A stretch of 64,000 nucleotides of DNA from the NCBI GenBank assembly GCA_031771865.1, contig JASISA010000019.1, positions 930,001-994,000 on the forward strand, in the 5' to 3' direction. Position numbers and translations under genes: made by a program. This document shows, piece by piece, positions 50,461 to 60,413 of the stretch; position 1 is the stretch's first letter, and each line of letters opens with the position of its first letter. The stretch comes from Nothophaeocryptopus gaeumannii (lineage: Eukaryota > Ascomycota > Dothideomycetes > Mycosphaerellales > Mycosphaerellaceae). A model generated the notes under the pieces. The model worked only from the letters and a program-made list of their open reading frames with translations, had not been told where the DNA came from and searched no databases.

Positions 50461-51385
50461 TATTACTCCACCAATGCGACGGCAACTCGTTCGTCTTCGT
50501 CCTCACTCTCCTCCCCCTCGTCGGCGTACCTTGCTCCCCCATATCCGCATCCATTAATGTCCACCTCCTCTCCCACCTCTCTCACAGGGGAAGAGGCCGG
50601 TGCAGCAGTACCAGGTTCGACTCTCGCGCCTGGTGAAGGTCCAGCTCCAGGAGAAGGCAATCCATCCCCACAAAAACGGTCCGTGACCTGTCCGACAAGA
50701 GCAGCAGTCGAGCTCTCTTCGTAGCGGCTGGGTCCAGCTCCAGCTTCGACTCTCGAGGGAGTAGAGACCCAGCCCAGCGATCCAATTGAAGGATTCCTCG
50801 ATTGTCTGCCAGACGACGAGACGCCGCTCGAGAGACTACTCCCACCACCCCTCGTACTCTACGCATGCCTGTACGTAGGCGACTCCTCTCCCAAACTCCT
50901 CCTCTCATACATATCTCGTCGGCTCCTCAACAAGACTCTTCGCAGAACTCTTCCGCTTATGTGGACTCATCACAGGCGTATTTGTCGCAGGGCTTAGTCC
51001 AGCGGGATTCATCAAACGATGCTACACAGTCGCCTCCAGAAACATCATAGCAGCAGGCGAAATCCCCTCTGCGTGCGCCAGACCATCAGAGTCCTGCGGT
51101 AGAGATGCTGTGCCCCAGTTGTCAATGTTATACGAGTGATGATGCTCTTTCTCTTTGCCAAAGCTAATTATGAGAGAGATGCTTCTCTTGCGTGAAGACC
51201 TAGGCGTACTCGGTTCATCAAGTTTGTTTTTCAGGAACAGCACTAGAGAATGGTATGTCAGCAAGTTCAGAAAGCAGATAATGGTGGTCAGTGTCAAGCC
51301 TGCGGGAAGAAGCTCCATCGACCTCGTGAGACGTTTGTGCTTGTGTCCATGCGGGATACGAGATTTTGATGTGTTGATTAGCATG
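50461..51385. other. Mosaic of protein-like fragments on both strands, no intact gene
   Basis: On the plus strand a frame from about 50755 reads DPIEGFLDCLPDDETPLERL and PPPLVLYACLYVGDSSPKLL, then TRLFAELFRLCGLITGVFVA continues in another frame to about 51138. On the minus strand 51384-51022 encodes 120 codons with an apolar stretch (GLTLTTIICFLNLLTYHSLV). Either strand could hold a small membrane protein gene with introns or a broken one. I recognise no family and cannot choose. Confidence 0.25.
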
Positions 51386-52073
51386 TGAGAGTGAGATCTA
51401 TTGCTCTTTGGCGTCCTCCAGCCAGGCGAAATTGCCAGCTCTTTCCTCTGCTTCTCTACCTCATCAAAATAGGCTCAAGTGTTTCGCCAAACGCTATGCA
51501 TATCATATCTTCGCTTCTTGCTTCTTGCTTCGGAGTGCGGTGGTGTCAGACAAAGGGTCCACGTTGATGTGGGTATCGATGCGGGTTCGTGCTGGTGCTC
51601 GTGCGTCTCATGTGTCGTGCATGTATGGGGACATGAAGGTCGTGCTCCGTTCATGAGGCGGTGTCGAGGGTTGACGGGAGGGAAGGGTTGAGGGATGGGA
51701 CCGCAAGGGGTAATTCCTCTACTAGAGGCGATGCTGCATGAAATCTGCGAGGTTACATTCCCGAGCGCTATCGAATCGGCGTATGGGCGCAGGACTCTCG
51801 TTCTCGTCCGAAGGGCGGAAGTGCCTGGTACGTTCTCTGTGGCTTGCCAGGATCTCAGCAAGTCGAGCTGCCTCTGCGCCGAGCGAGTCAGTCAGGTGCG
51901 ACAGCTCGTGGCATGAGCCCAGTTCAAGGGCGTGGCATGGCGTGTCATCGCGAAAGCTTCCTATGCTGCAAGCTCAAGACATGGACACATTTCCACCGGC
52001 AGCTTCGTTGTATTAGTGAATGTTGGGATAAGAATTCTAGGGGCCTACATATTCGACATAGACGCGATGGAGT
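51386..52073. other. Intergenic, no supported gene
   Basis: This is the 3' flank of importin beta-1. Open frames on both strands lack protein character. Confidence 0.4.
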
Positions 52074-54977
52074 TCAACCGCGCTCTGGGCGTAGTGGCTC
52101 CGTGCATTCCGACATCGATGGGTAGGCGCATCAGTAGCTTACCTGATTGACGCTTGATCTGTTCGCGTGCCCAGCGAGCTGTCTCTTGGGTGCGTGTGGA
52201 GAAGTCCTTGTTGGCTCGAGTCTCGCGTGCCATAGCGGTCAACCATTCTTGGCGGTAGTAGGCGCTCAGTTCGCCGTTTGGAAACGCCTCGGAAAGGTCA
52301 CTGTTAAAAGTTAGCACACAATCAGTCTTACATGTGAAGAAGTACTTACCCAATAACGCCCATGCTGGAGCGGAGGAGCGCCTCGGTCCGGTTCGGGTCT
52401 TGGTATACGCTTTGAAGCAGCTGGACGATCGACTCGACGTATGGTTGAAGCAGTTGTTCTGTGAAATTGTCAGTACGAAATCCACTGACCTGCGGATTCG
52501 TGAAATACTTACGTTTCCCTGAGGTCCTCATAGCCATGACGATACCGCTCCAGGCATCCATGATTCCCTCCCGAAGCGAGACGATGTAGTCCAACATCTC
52601 AAAGTTCGATGCGTTCTCGGTGGTGCTGATACCAGCAGCTTGTTGCAAAACCTGAGCCACAACAGAGAGGTAGGTCTCAAAGGCGCCGCCGATTGACTGA
52701 GCAATGTCACCAAAGCTCTGCAGAATCGCCGGCTTGAACTGGTTTCCCAAAGCTGGGCTGCGGAGGTTGTTGAGAAGCGCGTTCATGAAGCTATCACAAT
52801 ACGGCTGCACCTTGGACTCCAGCGCACGAGCAATGTCGGTGACGAGTCCAATGGCCATCGATGCGACCTGTGGCTCCTCCTGGTTGTTGAGCGCCTGTCC
52901 CAGAATTGGCTGAAAAGCTGTCATGTATTTCTCGAAGTCACCTTCGAGCGCGTTGGCAAGGGATCCAATGGTAGCGAAAACTGTGTCAGGCACACTCGAC
53001 TTGGCTGGAAGCGAGTTCAAGAGGTTGATGGAAAGCTCCATAATGGTGTCGGCTTGAGGCTGGATTTCGCGCTCCAGACGTTGGACGATGGCCATCAAGA
53101 CGGAGGTTAGAGATGTTTGCAGCTCGTCAAGGGTGAGCTTGTCCTCGACCGATACCACTTGTTGAAGCATCGGGATGGTCTTCTGCAGACGCTCAATGGC
53201 GATGTCGCTCAGGCTGGCAACGAAGTGGACGCAGTCGTTTGCAGCATTGGTGATGAATGCGTTGAGAACCTCGTACGCAGCAGTACGGAGTGTGTTGTCC
53301 TGGGTCTGCTCAGTGACCTTGAGAAGGTGCTGAACGCTGGCCTGGAAGTGTTGCGAAAGAGCATTAGTCTGGCAACCCGGCTCGCCAGCAAAGCGGTCCG
53401 CAAGATTCATCAGAGCCCAGCAGCACGAGCTAGCCATCTTCGGGTGCGATTCAAGACCGTTGAAGAGTGAGGTGATGAGAGGCTGGAGATGCTCGTTTGG
53501 GTCGATCGAGTCAGAAACTGCCTCACAGATGCGACCAAGCGCAAAAGCAGCAGAATCTCTGACTTGCACAGACTGGTCGGTCATCATCTGAATAAGAACA
53601 GGAAGAGCCTGCTTGACGAGTGGGTCCAGGACCTTCTCATCTGGGCCTTCCATGATGGCGCCGAAGGCACTGACTGCGGCGTCCCGATAATGCCAGTCTT
53701 CGCTGCGCAAGTTCTTCTCCACAAAGCTCAGGACAGGTGGTACTATTTGGCTGCCGACTGCCTGCGCCCAAAGCTGCACGCATTGGTATGCCGCACGCGA
53801 GATGTTGTATTCGTCGTCGGCCGCATCCTCGTCCTGCTTCGCGAGCAGCTCCAGTAGCACAGGAACCACCTCTTGAGTTGCAACACGAGCGAAGTTGAAG
53901 TACGGTCGCAGCTCGGTACTACCTTCTGCTTGCGCCTGTGCATTGTCGTCCTCGATGCTAATCTCCTCTTCGCAAACTGTGCACCAGAATTCGACGGCGA
54001 GCTTCGCAACATCCTCTTCGTCGCTCTTCATGCCTTGGATTGTAAGGCCAAAGAGAGCCTTTTCCATGTAGAACCTCATCTTCTCGTAGTACAGGCCCAT
54101 GATGCGGTTCAGACAGCCGTAAGCACCCTGCTGAATGCGGTTGTCTGACGCCTGTGTTGCTTCACAGATGACCTGCATAATGTAATTGCGCTCGCCCTCG
54201 TTCTCGAAATTGGTTCTAACGAACTCGAGCGAGTCGCCGAGGGCTGTAACAGCGGCATTTCGGATATCGTTGTTGGGCTCCTCTTTCCGCGCGCCTTGCA
54301 CGACTGCTGTGAGGATCGCGTTGCTGTGCTGGGCCAGGCTATCCCGGAGATCCTGATCGTCGGTCTCGCAAACGAAGCCAATGGTGGTGAGAGAAGACTG
54401 CTTCTTCTCATCACTGCCTGAGCCGACATTCTCGACCAGCGTGGGCATGAGTTCGGGCCACTGTTCTCTGGGCAGCTCAATGGCCGCAATCGAGGCAATG
54501 AATTGTGCTGCTGACTGTCCTGCTCTGGCATCGTTGGCGCCAAGTGTCTGAAGGGCGAAGCTCTTGACCTGCTGCTTGATCTGTGGATCTATCTGTTCGA
54601 GCCATCTCGTTTGGACTTCGCGCAGACGGGTAAAGTCGCGTGCGGAGAAGGAGTTCTTGAGGGCCAGGCCGGCGGCCATGCGCACTGAGGAATCGGCGCT
54701 GTCATTTGCGAGCTCACGTGAGAGGGTGATGAGGTATCCGGGCTGCGAGAAGCGGTCAGTCACGTCTCTTGTCGAGTGTAGTGGGGTGAAAGGGCACTTA
54801 CAAAGTCTTGCTGTGCCGCCGCAGACAGCTGCTGCTCGGCGGCGGATCGCGTGTTGGCATCTGTAGAGAAGTCAGTACTCGGTCTGCCTGGCAAAAAAGC
54901 GCACAGGGCGGATTGTATGTCCACGTTTGGCACGTACCTGGGGAGATGGTGCCTGTGAGGACCTGGTTGACGTCCAT
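52074..54977 (-). CDS. KAP95: Importin subunit beta-1 (karyopherin beta, Kap95)
   Basis: There are six exons: 54977-54938, 54860-54802, 54742-52513, 52458-52350, 52300-52143 and a final 52084-52074. The introns are 77, 59, 54, 49 and 58 bp, with GTACGT or GTAAGT/GTAAGC donors. The product is 868 residues, the normal length. It is built of HEAT repeats. Recognisable blocks are ANTRSAAEQQLSAAAQQDFP (exons 2-3), VRMAAGLALKNSFSARDF, QGAYGCLNRIMGLYYEKMRF, AVEFWCTVCEEEI, WHYRDAAVSAFGAIMEGP and SCCWALMNLADRF. It carries importin-alpha cargo complexes through nuclear pores and is released by RanGTP. The last 11-bp exon gives the end KRQSERG. If that splice is not used the frame would run on to 52045 with 31 different residues, so the C-terminus is the uncertain part. 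Confidence 0.93.
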
Positions 54978-55817
54978 GGTGGGCACGAGTCAGACGCTTG
55001 TCGGGTGTGTCGTGTGTCGTCGAGCTTCGTTGCTCTTTAGAGGTGTGCTATCATGGGCGTGTCGTCGCGCGGAGATAGTTTCTCGTATGCGAACGGTGCG
55101 GCAGTGTTGGGTGGTGCAGTGTAGGTAATCAACGGGTTCAAGCGTCTTGTGCTCTGTGCTGCGGTTGGCTCTGACTGCGGTGCGCGGTCTGCAAGTGGGC
55201 AAGGCGATTCAGGCAGCTTCAGGCAGGGTCCAACCGACTCGCGAGGCGCGCTCAAGGAATTTCTTTGGATGTTGTTGAAAGAGCTGCAAATGTGACTGGA
55301 ACTCGATGTTGTACGTCGTTTGACTACTCGTCGTCGATGAGGTGAATGAGAGTAACGTTGGTTCAGAAGAAGGGGAAGAGGAAAGTTCGGCTTCTCTCTC
55401 TCTCTCTCTCGCAATTCGCAATTGTCGCTGCCCTTCGCAACCGCCGCGTTCGCCGTTGCGATTTCGAGGAAAAGCTGCCCCACCTTCCAGCGTGCCTCTG
55501 TCTCCTGAAAACCACGCACGACATCACACCGCTTTCTGAAGGCAGCCACTATTACTCATACTCGAAGAGCCGGGGATCGATCAATTCTACTCCATATCCA
55601 TGGTCAAAATTCAGATGGAAGAATTGTGAAAGGGACATGCTATGGTTTCTGCCTGAGGCACATAGATATCAATACAACGCGCTATGTGGGTATCGCAATT
55701 CAAATCTCCAACTCCAGTAACGCCGAAAACCCTCTAATGGTGTACAGTTGTACAGTATCCAGGGAGTGTACAATGAAATGCGGTGTGCAAGCCATATAGT
55801 CTTTTCTCATCCGTGAA
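54978..55817. promoter_or_regulatory. Promoter and leader of importin beta-1, with a (CT)n tract
   Basis: These 840 bp lie between the importin start and the 3' end of the ribonucleotide reductase inhibitor gene. A (tc) microsatellite of about ten units lies at 55391-55410, next to the repeated word gcaattcgcaattg. Pyrimidine tracts of this kind are common in leaders and promoters of strongly expressed fungal genes. Minus-strand frames here are open but not protein-like. Confidence 0.45.
55391..55410. repeat. CT dinucleotide microsatellite
   Basis: About ten tandem tc units lie upstream of the importin beta-1 gene and are followed by caattcgcaattg. Confidence 0.9.
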
Positions 55818-56543
55818 TCATTCAACATCCATCGGCACCAGGAAAGTCGCGTCTTCAAAATCATCTCCAGTAACAATCTGAACCGCATTCGTAGTCATAC
55901 GTTTCCTCGAGCTCGACTTCATACGCGCAATAGGTCGTGTAGCACCCGGTTGTTGGTTGACAGGCCCCTCGGCAGCATCTGCTTCGTCAAAGAAGGCATC
56001 CATGTCCTCCTCGGCATCTTCCTCATAGTTGCGCTTGTTGTTGTTGCGTGAGGTCTGGGAAGTAATCGAGTGCATGCTACTTTGTGTCGATAGTATAGAG
56101 CCTTGTGAAAAGGATAGTCTAGGCATATCTTCCTCGGCGGGTATACGTCGTATCGCTGCAGGTGCTGAGGACGAAGGCAGTTCCTGCGCTGCCAAACCTC
56201 CTGTTTTATGAAGGCCACAGAACGGCATCAATTCGCGACTGCTCATCGGAGACATGCTTGGTCTGACAGGTGCTGAAGAGGCCGGTTGTGTTGACGGGCT
56301 AGAGCTGGGAAATGGGAATCCCGCTGATCCGGAAGTCTTGTGTGTCTTGTAGCCTTCTTGCATGGATTTGCGAACACGCATTCCAACACTCAGCAGTCCT
56401 GCTTGCGTATCTCCGTCTAGTGGAGGTGCCATTGGAGATTGTGCTCGAGAAGAGGTCGCATGGCGTCCGAAGTATGAGGTGAGCGTCGTCTGGTTGGAGG
56501 GCTGGTACTGTCGCTTGCGGGTGTGAGCGGATGGAGGGGCCAT
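55818..56543 (-). CDS. Ribonucleotide reductase inhibitor, Spd1/Dif1 (Hug-domain) family
   Basis: This is a single exon of 241 residues. The diagnostic block is GLLSVGMRVRKSMQEGYKT at about residues 49-67, the Hug/R3 motif of fungal ribonucleotide reductase regulators (Spd1, Dif1, Hug1). It is followed later by LMPFCGLHKTGGLAAQE. These proteins bind the small reductase subunit and hold it in the nucleus or block the enzyme, limiting dNTPs outside S phase or before damage signalling. Near the N-terminus QTTLTSYF (residues 18-25) fits the PCNA-interacting PIP-box pattern Q-x-x-L-x-x-Y-F. Fission yeast Spd1 is destroyed through PCNA and CRL4-Cdt2, so the motif may matter. The protein is otherwise disordered and Ser/Pro-rich, with an acidic stretch (EEDAEEDMDAFFDEADAA). 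Confidence 0.82.
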   Translation of the reverse strand: MAPPSAHTRKRQYQPSNQTTLTSYFGRHATSSRAQSPMAPPLDGDTQAGLLSVGMRVRKSMQEGYKTHKTSGSAGFPFPSSSPSTQPASSAPVRPSMSPMSSRELMPFCGLHKTGGLAAQELPSSSAPAAIRRIPAEEDMPRLSFSQGSILSTQSSMHSITSQTSRNNNKRNYEEDAEEDMDAFFDEADAAEGPVNQQPGATRPIARMKSSSRKRMTTNAVQIVTGDDFEDATFLVPMDVE

Positions 56544-57188
56544 TGTCGCGAAAGTCCTCTTTGTCCAATTGAAGAGTGGTAAGTTGTATGCTGTGCTCGT
56601 GCAATTGCTCTGCAGATGTCAAATGCGAGGGTCTGTTGCACAGAGGAAAGCAGTGAACGGGGTGGAGGAGGAGAAGATGACGATGGTGTGGGAGGGACGA
56701 CGCGGTACGACGCGTAAATTACTCGCTGTAAATTGGAAGGCTGGCGATTGGCCCCTGCAAAGCCTTGTTGAACATTACGAAGACAATCAAACAAAGACTT
56801 TAACTTCTGCTTCGTCAACGACTATTTCAAACACACAGGTCGTTCGCGATCAGTTGTTTTGAAGTGAACAGTCTACCACTCGGCCACTGCTATCGTACAG
56901 ATACAGGCGCATCACTGGAACAGCACATGACCGAACCCAAGCTCGCGTTTTAGCGCGACATTCTCCCGACTCAACTGATGATACCCGTGTACGAGGCTGA
57001 CGAACCCAAGCGATCTGGATACTTTGCACTGACTGCACTGCTGCAGACTGACAGCAATGTTCAAGTTGCTCAAGATGGTTGCAGCGTACAGGTTCGGGTC
57101 CCGGGGATGGCGCAGCTAAGGCCGACATCCTGTGACCTTTCTACTCTCAGCCTTTCTCACACCAGCAAATACTCGTGGGTTAGCATCA
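56544..57188. other. Intergenic, divergent promoters
   Basis: These 645 bp lie between the reductase-inhibitor start and the HET-domain gene start. Frames at 56569-56862 (plus) and 56850-57128 (minus) show no protein character. Confidence 0.4.
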
Positions 57189-59078
57189 ATGGCAGCAGAA
57201 GGCGTTACCGCGAAGTCTATTGAAGACATCTTCGCTTCGCGACCATCCCTAGGATCGACTGAGCTAACGCGTGAACGATCTCTTTTGTTGGAAAGAGCTT
57301 ACCGCGCTTTGCAAGAATGCACAGAGGGCCATGGCTACGTCTGTGGCCGAAGTCGAACTCACTTGCTCCTGCCTAAAGAGCTTAAATCTCCTGCCGTACC
57401 CTCTTCTACGGAACTTCTTGTCCTTGACGTCGAAACCTTAGAACTACACCGAATCTCGTGCGACGAATCATTCGTTGTACTATCCTATGTGTGGGGTCAA
57501 GCAGTAGACGTCGATCCCTGGGTAAAAGCCAACGAACATGAACCAAAGCGTATCCATGTTGAAAGACTACCCCAAACGCTTACTGATGCCATCTCAATAT
57601 GCCGGCTTTGGAAATGTCGTTACATTTGGATTGATCAGTTGTGCATCGACCAGAAAGATCCGGCAGCATTCAAGGCGTCAATCCACCAGATGGATCGAAT
57701 ATATGGCTTAGCCACTGCTACCTTGATTGTGGCCTGCAATACCTGCGCAGACGAATTCATTAATTTGAACACGAAAGGTGACCTTGCTTCTTCCCAGGGG
57801 CATTGGATGGAGGAACTGGAACGTTCAGCCTGGGCCAGAAGAGCTTGGACTTATCAAGAGATGCAGCTCTCCCGTCGTTTGATCATCATAACTCGCAATG
57901 GTGTCCACTTTCACTGCGTGAAGGACGCCATGCAATCCAACAGAATTTCAATCTGGAGCCTACCGAGCATCAACTCCGTCAGCTGCTGGTCCGCTTATAA
58001 CACGATATTGACCGAGTACACCAGCCGGAGGATATCGCACAAGAGCGATACTCTGAATGCAATTACCGGGATGGCACGAAGTCTCGCTCGAGTCACCGAC
58101 GACACCTTCATTGCTGGTATCCCGTCAAAACAGATTGCTTGGGGACTATCATGGCAGCCAACGGATGACAGTGTCCGACAGTGCCAATGGCCCAGTTGGT
58201 CCTGGGCCGGATGGACTGTTCACGAACAGTCAATGTGCAATGTCTTCCACCCCGGCGTTGGCTTGGTGCAGCAAAATCAGGACGGCGATCCTCACAGAGG
58301 CCCTCAATTCTGCAGTGCCTTGAGAGATGTCAAGTTCCATGCCGCTGATTCAAATGTTGAGCTTAATCTTCTTACCAGCTGGGTTACAGGACCGAGCTCG
58401 GCTCTGAAGCCACTGGAGCACTGTTCCAGCCAATGCGAGATTCCCTGCCCGAAAGTCGGGCACTTGACACCTGACAAACTGTTCTTCCATGATGGAACCC
58501 TTAGCTTCGAGGCTAGCGTCTTGACACTCAACATTGAATCTACCGCTCATCGTCCTGCGAGATTTCCACATCTCTATCAATTGCGGCTATTGAGAGAACA
58601 CGTATGGGTGGGTTCGATGTTCTTGACCAAAGATCATTTACCCACAAGCAAAATCTTCAATGCAGACTTCGCTGTCCTGACGTCCTTTCGTACATATCTG
58701 CACACATACCAAGACGTAGTCTTCTGCGGATTACTCCAATCCGAGAAGTCAGGACTCGCCGCATTCGACGACACATTTCTAGAACAGTCGGAAGAAAGGA
58801 ATCGCCGGGAATTTCAGGGATGGCAAAGAGGTCATTTTCACAGCCGACATGGTTGGAACTGGCCTCCACAGAATGGCAGATGGAACGACCGGAGAACAAG
58901 CCGGTATGATGAGATGGGAGGAGACCCTCATCAAGGCATGCCTTTCCCGCCGGACTTGAAGATGAACCATGTTCTGTGGATTGAACGAGACGCAGAATCG
59001 GGTCAGGCGTATAGGAAAGGATTTGGGTTCGTTATTGATGAACAGGGAGGACGACGGGAAAGGATATGTCTGGCTTGA
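57189..59078 (+). CDS. HET-domain (heterokaryon incompatibility) protein
   Basis: This is a single exon of 629 residues from the ATG at 57189 (MAAEGVTAKSIEDIF); an upstream in-frame ATG at 57132 would add 19 residues. The HET domain spans about residues 95-245 and shows all three signature blocks: VVLSYVWGQAVDVDPW, RYIWIDQLCIDQKDPAAF and WARRAWTYQEMQLSRRLIII. HET domains trigger programmed cell death when unlike individuals fuse and resemble TIR-type signalling domains. The C-terminal half has a WPSWSWAGWTVHEQ block typical of the family and otherwise variable sequence. No partner domain such as NACHT or WD repeats is present. Such genes are numerous and lineage-specific, and a role in incompatibility here is unproven. 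Confidence 0.93.
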   Translation: MAAEGVTAKSIEDIFASRPSLGSTELTRERSLLLERAYRALQECTEGHGYVCGRSRTHLLLPKELKSPAVPSSTELLVLDVETLELHRISCDESFVVLSYVWGQAVDVDPWVKANEHEPKRIHVERLPQTLTDAISICRLWKCRYIWIDQLCIDQKDPAAFKASIHQMDRIYGLATATLIVACNTCADEFINLNTKGDLASSQGHWMEELERSAWARRAWTYQEMQLSRRLIIITRNGVHFHCVKDAMQSNRISIWSLPSINSVSCWSAYNTILTEYTSRRISHKSDTLNAITGMARSLARVTDDTFIAGIPSKQIAWGLSWQPTDDSVRQCQWPSWSWAGWTVHEQSMCNVFHPGVGLVQQNQDGDPHRGPQFCSALRDVKFHAADSNVELNLLTSWVTGPSSALKPLEHCSSQCEIPCPKVGHLTPDKLFFHDGTLSFEASVLTLNIESTAHRPARFPHLYQLRLLREHVWVGSMFLTKDHLPTSKIFNADFAVLTSFRTYLHTYQDVVFCGLLQSEKSGLAAFDDTFLEQSEERNRREFQGWQRGHFHSRHGWNWPPQNGRWNDRRTSRYDEMGGDPHQGMPFPPDLKMNHVLWIERDAESGQAYRKGFGFVIDEQGGRRERICLA

Positions 59079-59459
59079 GGGAGGATCTGTCGGTGTCGAA
59101 GCGTCCATCGGCTCGAAAAATAGACTTCATATTGCGAGTGCCACAGTTTTGATACATGAAGCCCCTCCGTGCCGACCATGCGTTCAAAAGACTGCAATGC
59201 CGATCCTTGAGCTGTGCTCAACACTCGCCATAGTTGGTGAAGTATTGTGGAAGTGTTTCCAAAGCCGCGCTGCATAGTAGTATGTGCTGCGCTGCATTGT
59301 GGACCCTCAGATGAAAACCCTCGACCGTTCTTTGCTTGTTTGCTCCCTTCTCCGTGTACTGTCCATCACTCCTTGTTGCAAGCTCCTCCCCACCATGCGC
59401 GCACTCTTTCTCATAGCTACAGCGAATATTCCTCAGGATAGTCCCGCCTCTCTCTCCAT
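59079..59459. other. Intergenic between convergent genes
   Basis: No gene is seen in this 381-bp stretch. It joins the 3' ends of the HET gene and the coiled-coil gene. Confidence 0.4.
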
Positions 59460-60045
59460 TCATTCACGAACCGGGCGGCTTGTGCCACACTTGTGACATC
59501 TTCTCACACAATTGTCCCAAACCTTGCTTCGCAGATCAGCATTGAACTTGCATCCGCAAATCGCAGACTGCCCGCTTCTCAGCCTCCGGGCCGAGGAGCG
59601 AAGCTCTTGCAGCGCCTCTCCAAACTCTCCCATCATCTCGAGAGGAATCGCCTTCGCCACACCTTCGACCTTCCTGGCCGCTTGGACGATGGGTATGATG
59701 CTCTCGATCCGTCCTTGCTTGAAGCCACTCTCTGTGGCAGCTTCGAGCTCCGCTTTCAGTCTGGGCATTATCTTCCATCGTTGTGAGCTGCTCGTCAATC
59801 CAGATCTCGTTGTTTTGCTGCAACTCCTTATTCCGCTCCACCAGCCTGGTGTTCCCAGCCTCCTTGTTTCTCGTCTCTTCCTGTGAGGCCTTCAGTTGCT
59901 GCTCGAGCGAATTGATACGACTCTCCTTGGCCTCGACGCGTTTCTTGATCTCGTTGAAAGTCAGATCCTCGATCGGCTTGGCCTTTTTGAGTGATGGCAT
60001 CCCGTCGGCTGGGTCAGACGAAGTTGCCGCTCTCTTTGGTGGCAT
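59460..60045 (-). pseudogene. Small coiled-coil protein gene with an internal frameshift
   Basis: From the ATG at 60045 the frame reads MPPKRAATSSDPADGMPSLK, a coiled coil (DLTFNEIKKRVEAKESRINS, EQQLKASQEETRNK) and WIDEQLTTMEDNAQ. It then loses sense near 59762. The helix continues at once in the next frame as LKAELEAATESGFKQGRIES, IIPIVQAARKVEGVAKAIPL and ends ICGCKFNADLRSK, CVRRCHKCGTSRPVRE with a stop at 59460. Losing two bases of a CTCT, or gaining one base, would explain the change. The rejoined product would be about 195 residues with a basic nuclear-type N-terminus and a Cys-containing tail (C-x-C and C-x(3)-C-x(2)-C) that might bind metal. No splice donor is available to fix the frame. 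I do not recognise the family. Confidence 0.6.
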
Positions 60046-60413
60046 CGTTTGCGCGAGGTAGCTTGGATGATGGTTCGCAGATGTCGTTGGCAAGGATGGG
60101 GTTGATACAGATGCGCAAAGCGGGTCGTATGTGACTGCGCGAACTTGTTATCCTTCGGAGCGGGTGAAGTTGCAGGCGTCCATGTAACGTCAGTCAAGCG
60201 GGTGAAGTGAGAAAGAGACGAAAATTCGCCTTGTGCTGCTGGTTGTATGTGACATTCATGTGACATTGGGCTACGTTGCCATGCGCTGCAGTCCTGCAAG
60301 ACCACCGGCCCAGACTCCATCGCTATCTATATTCAAGTCGTCAAAAGTTCATTCATCAAAGGCGCTAGACTCACAAGTCGCGCACATGTACACCAATCAA
60401 ATGCTTGGTATCA
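60046..60413. other. Intergenic, no supported gene
   Basis: This holds the upstream region of the coiled-coil gene and the 3' flank of the hydrolase gene. Nothing else was seen. Confidence 0.4.
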
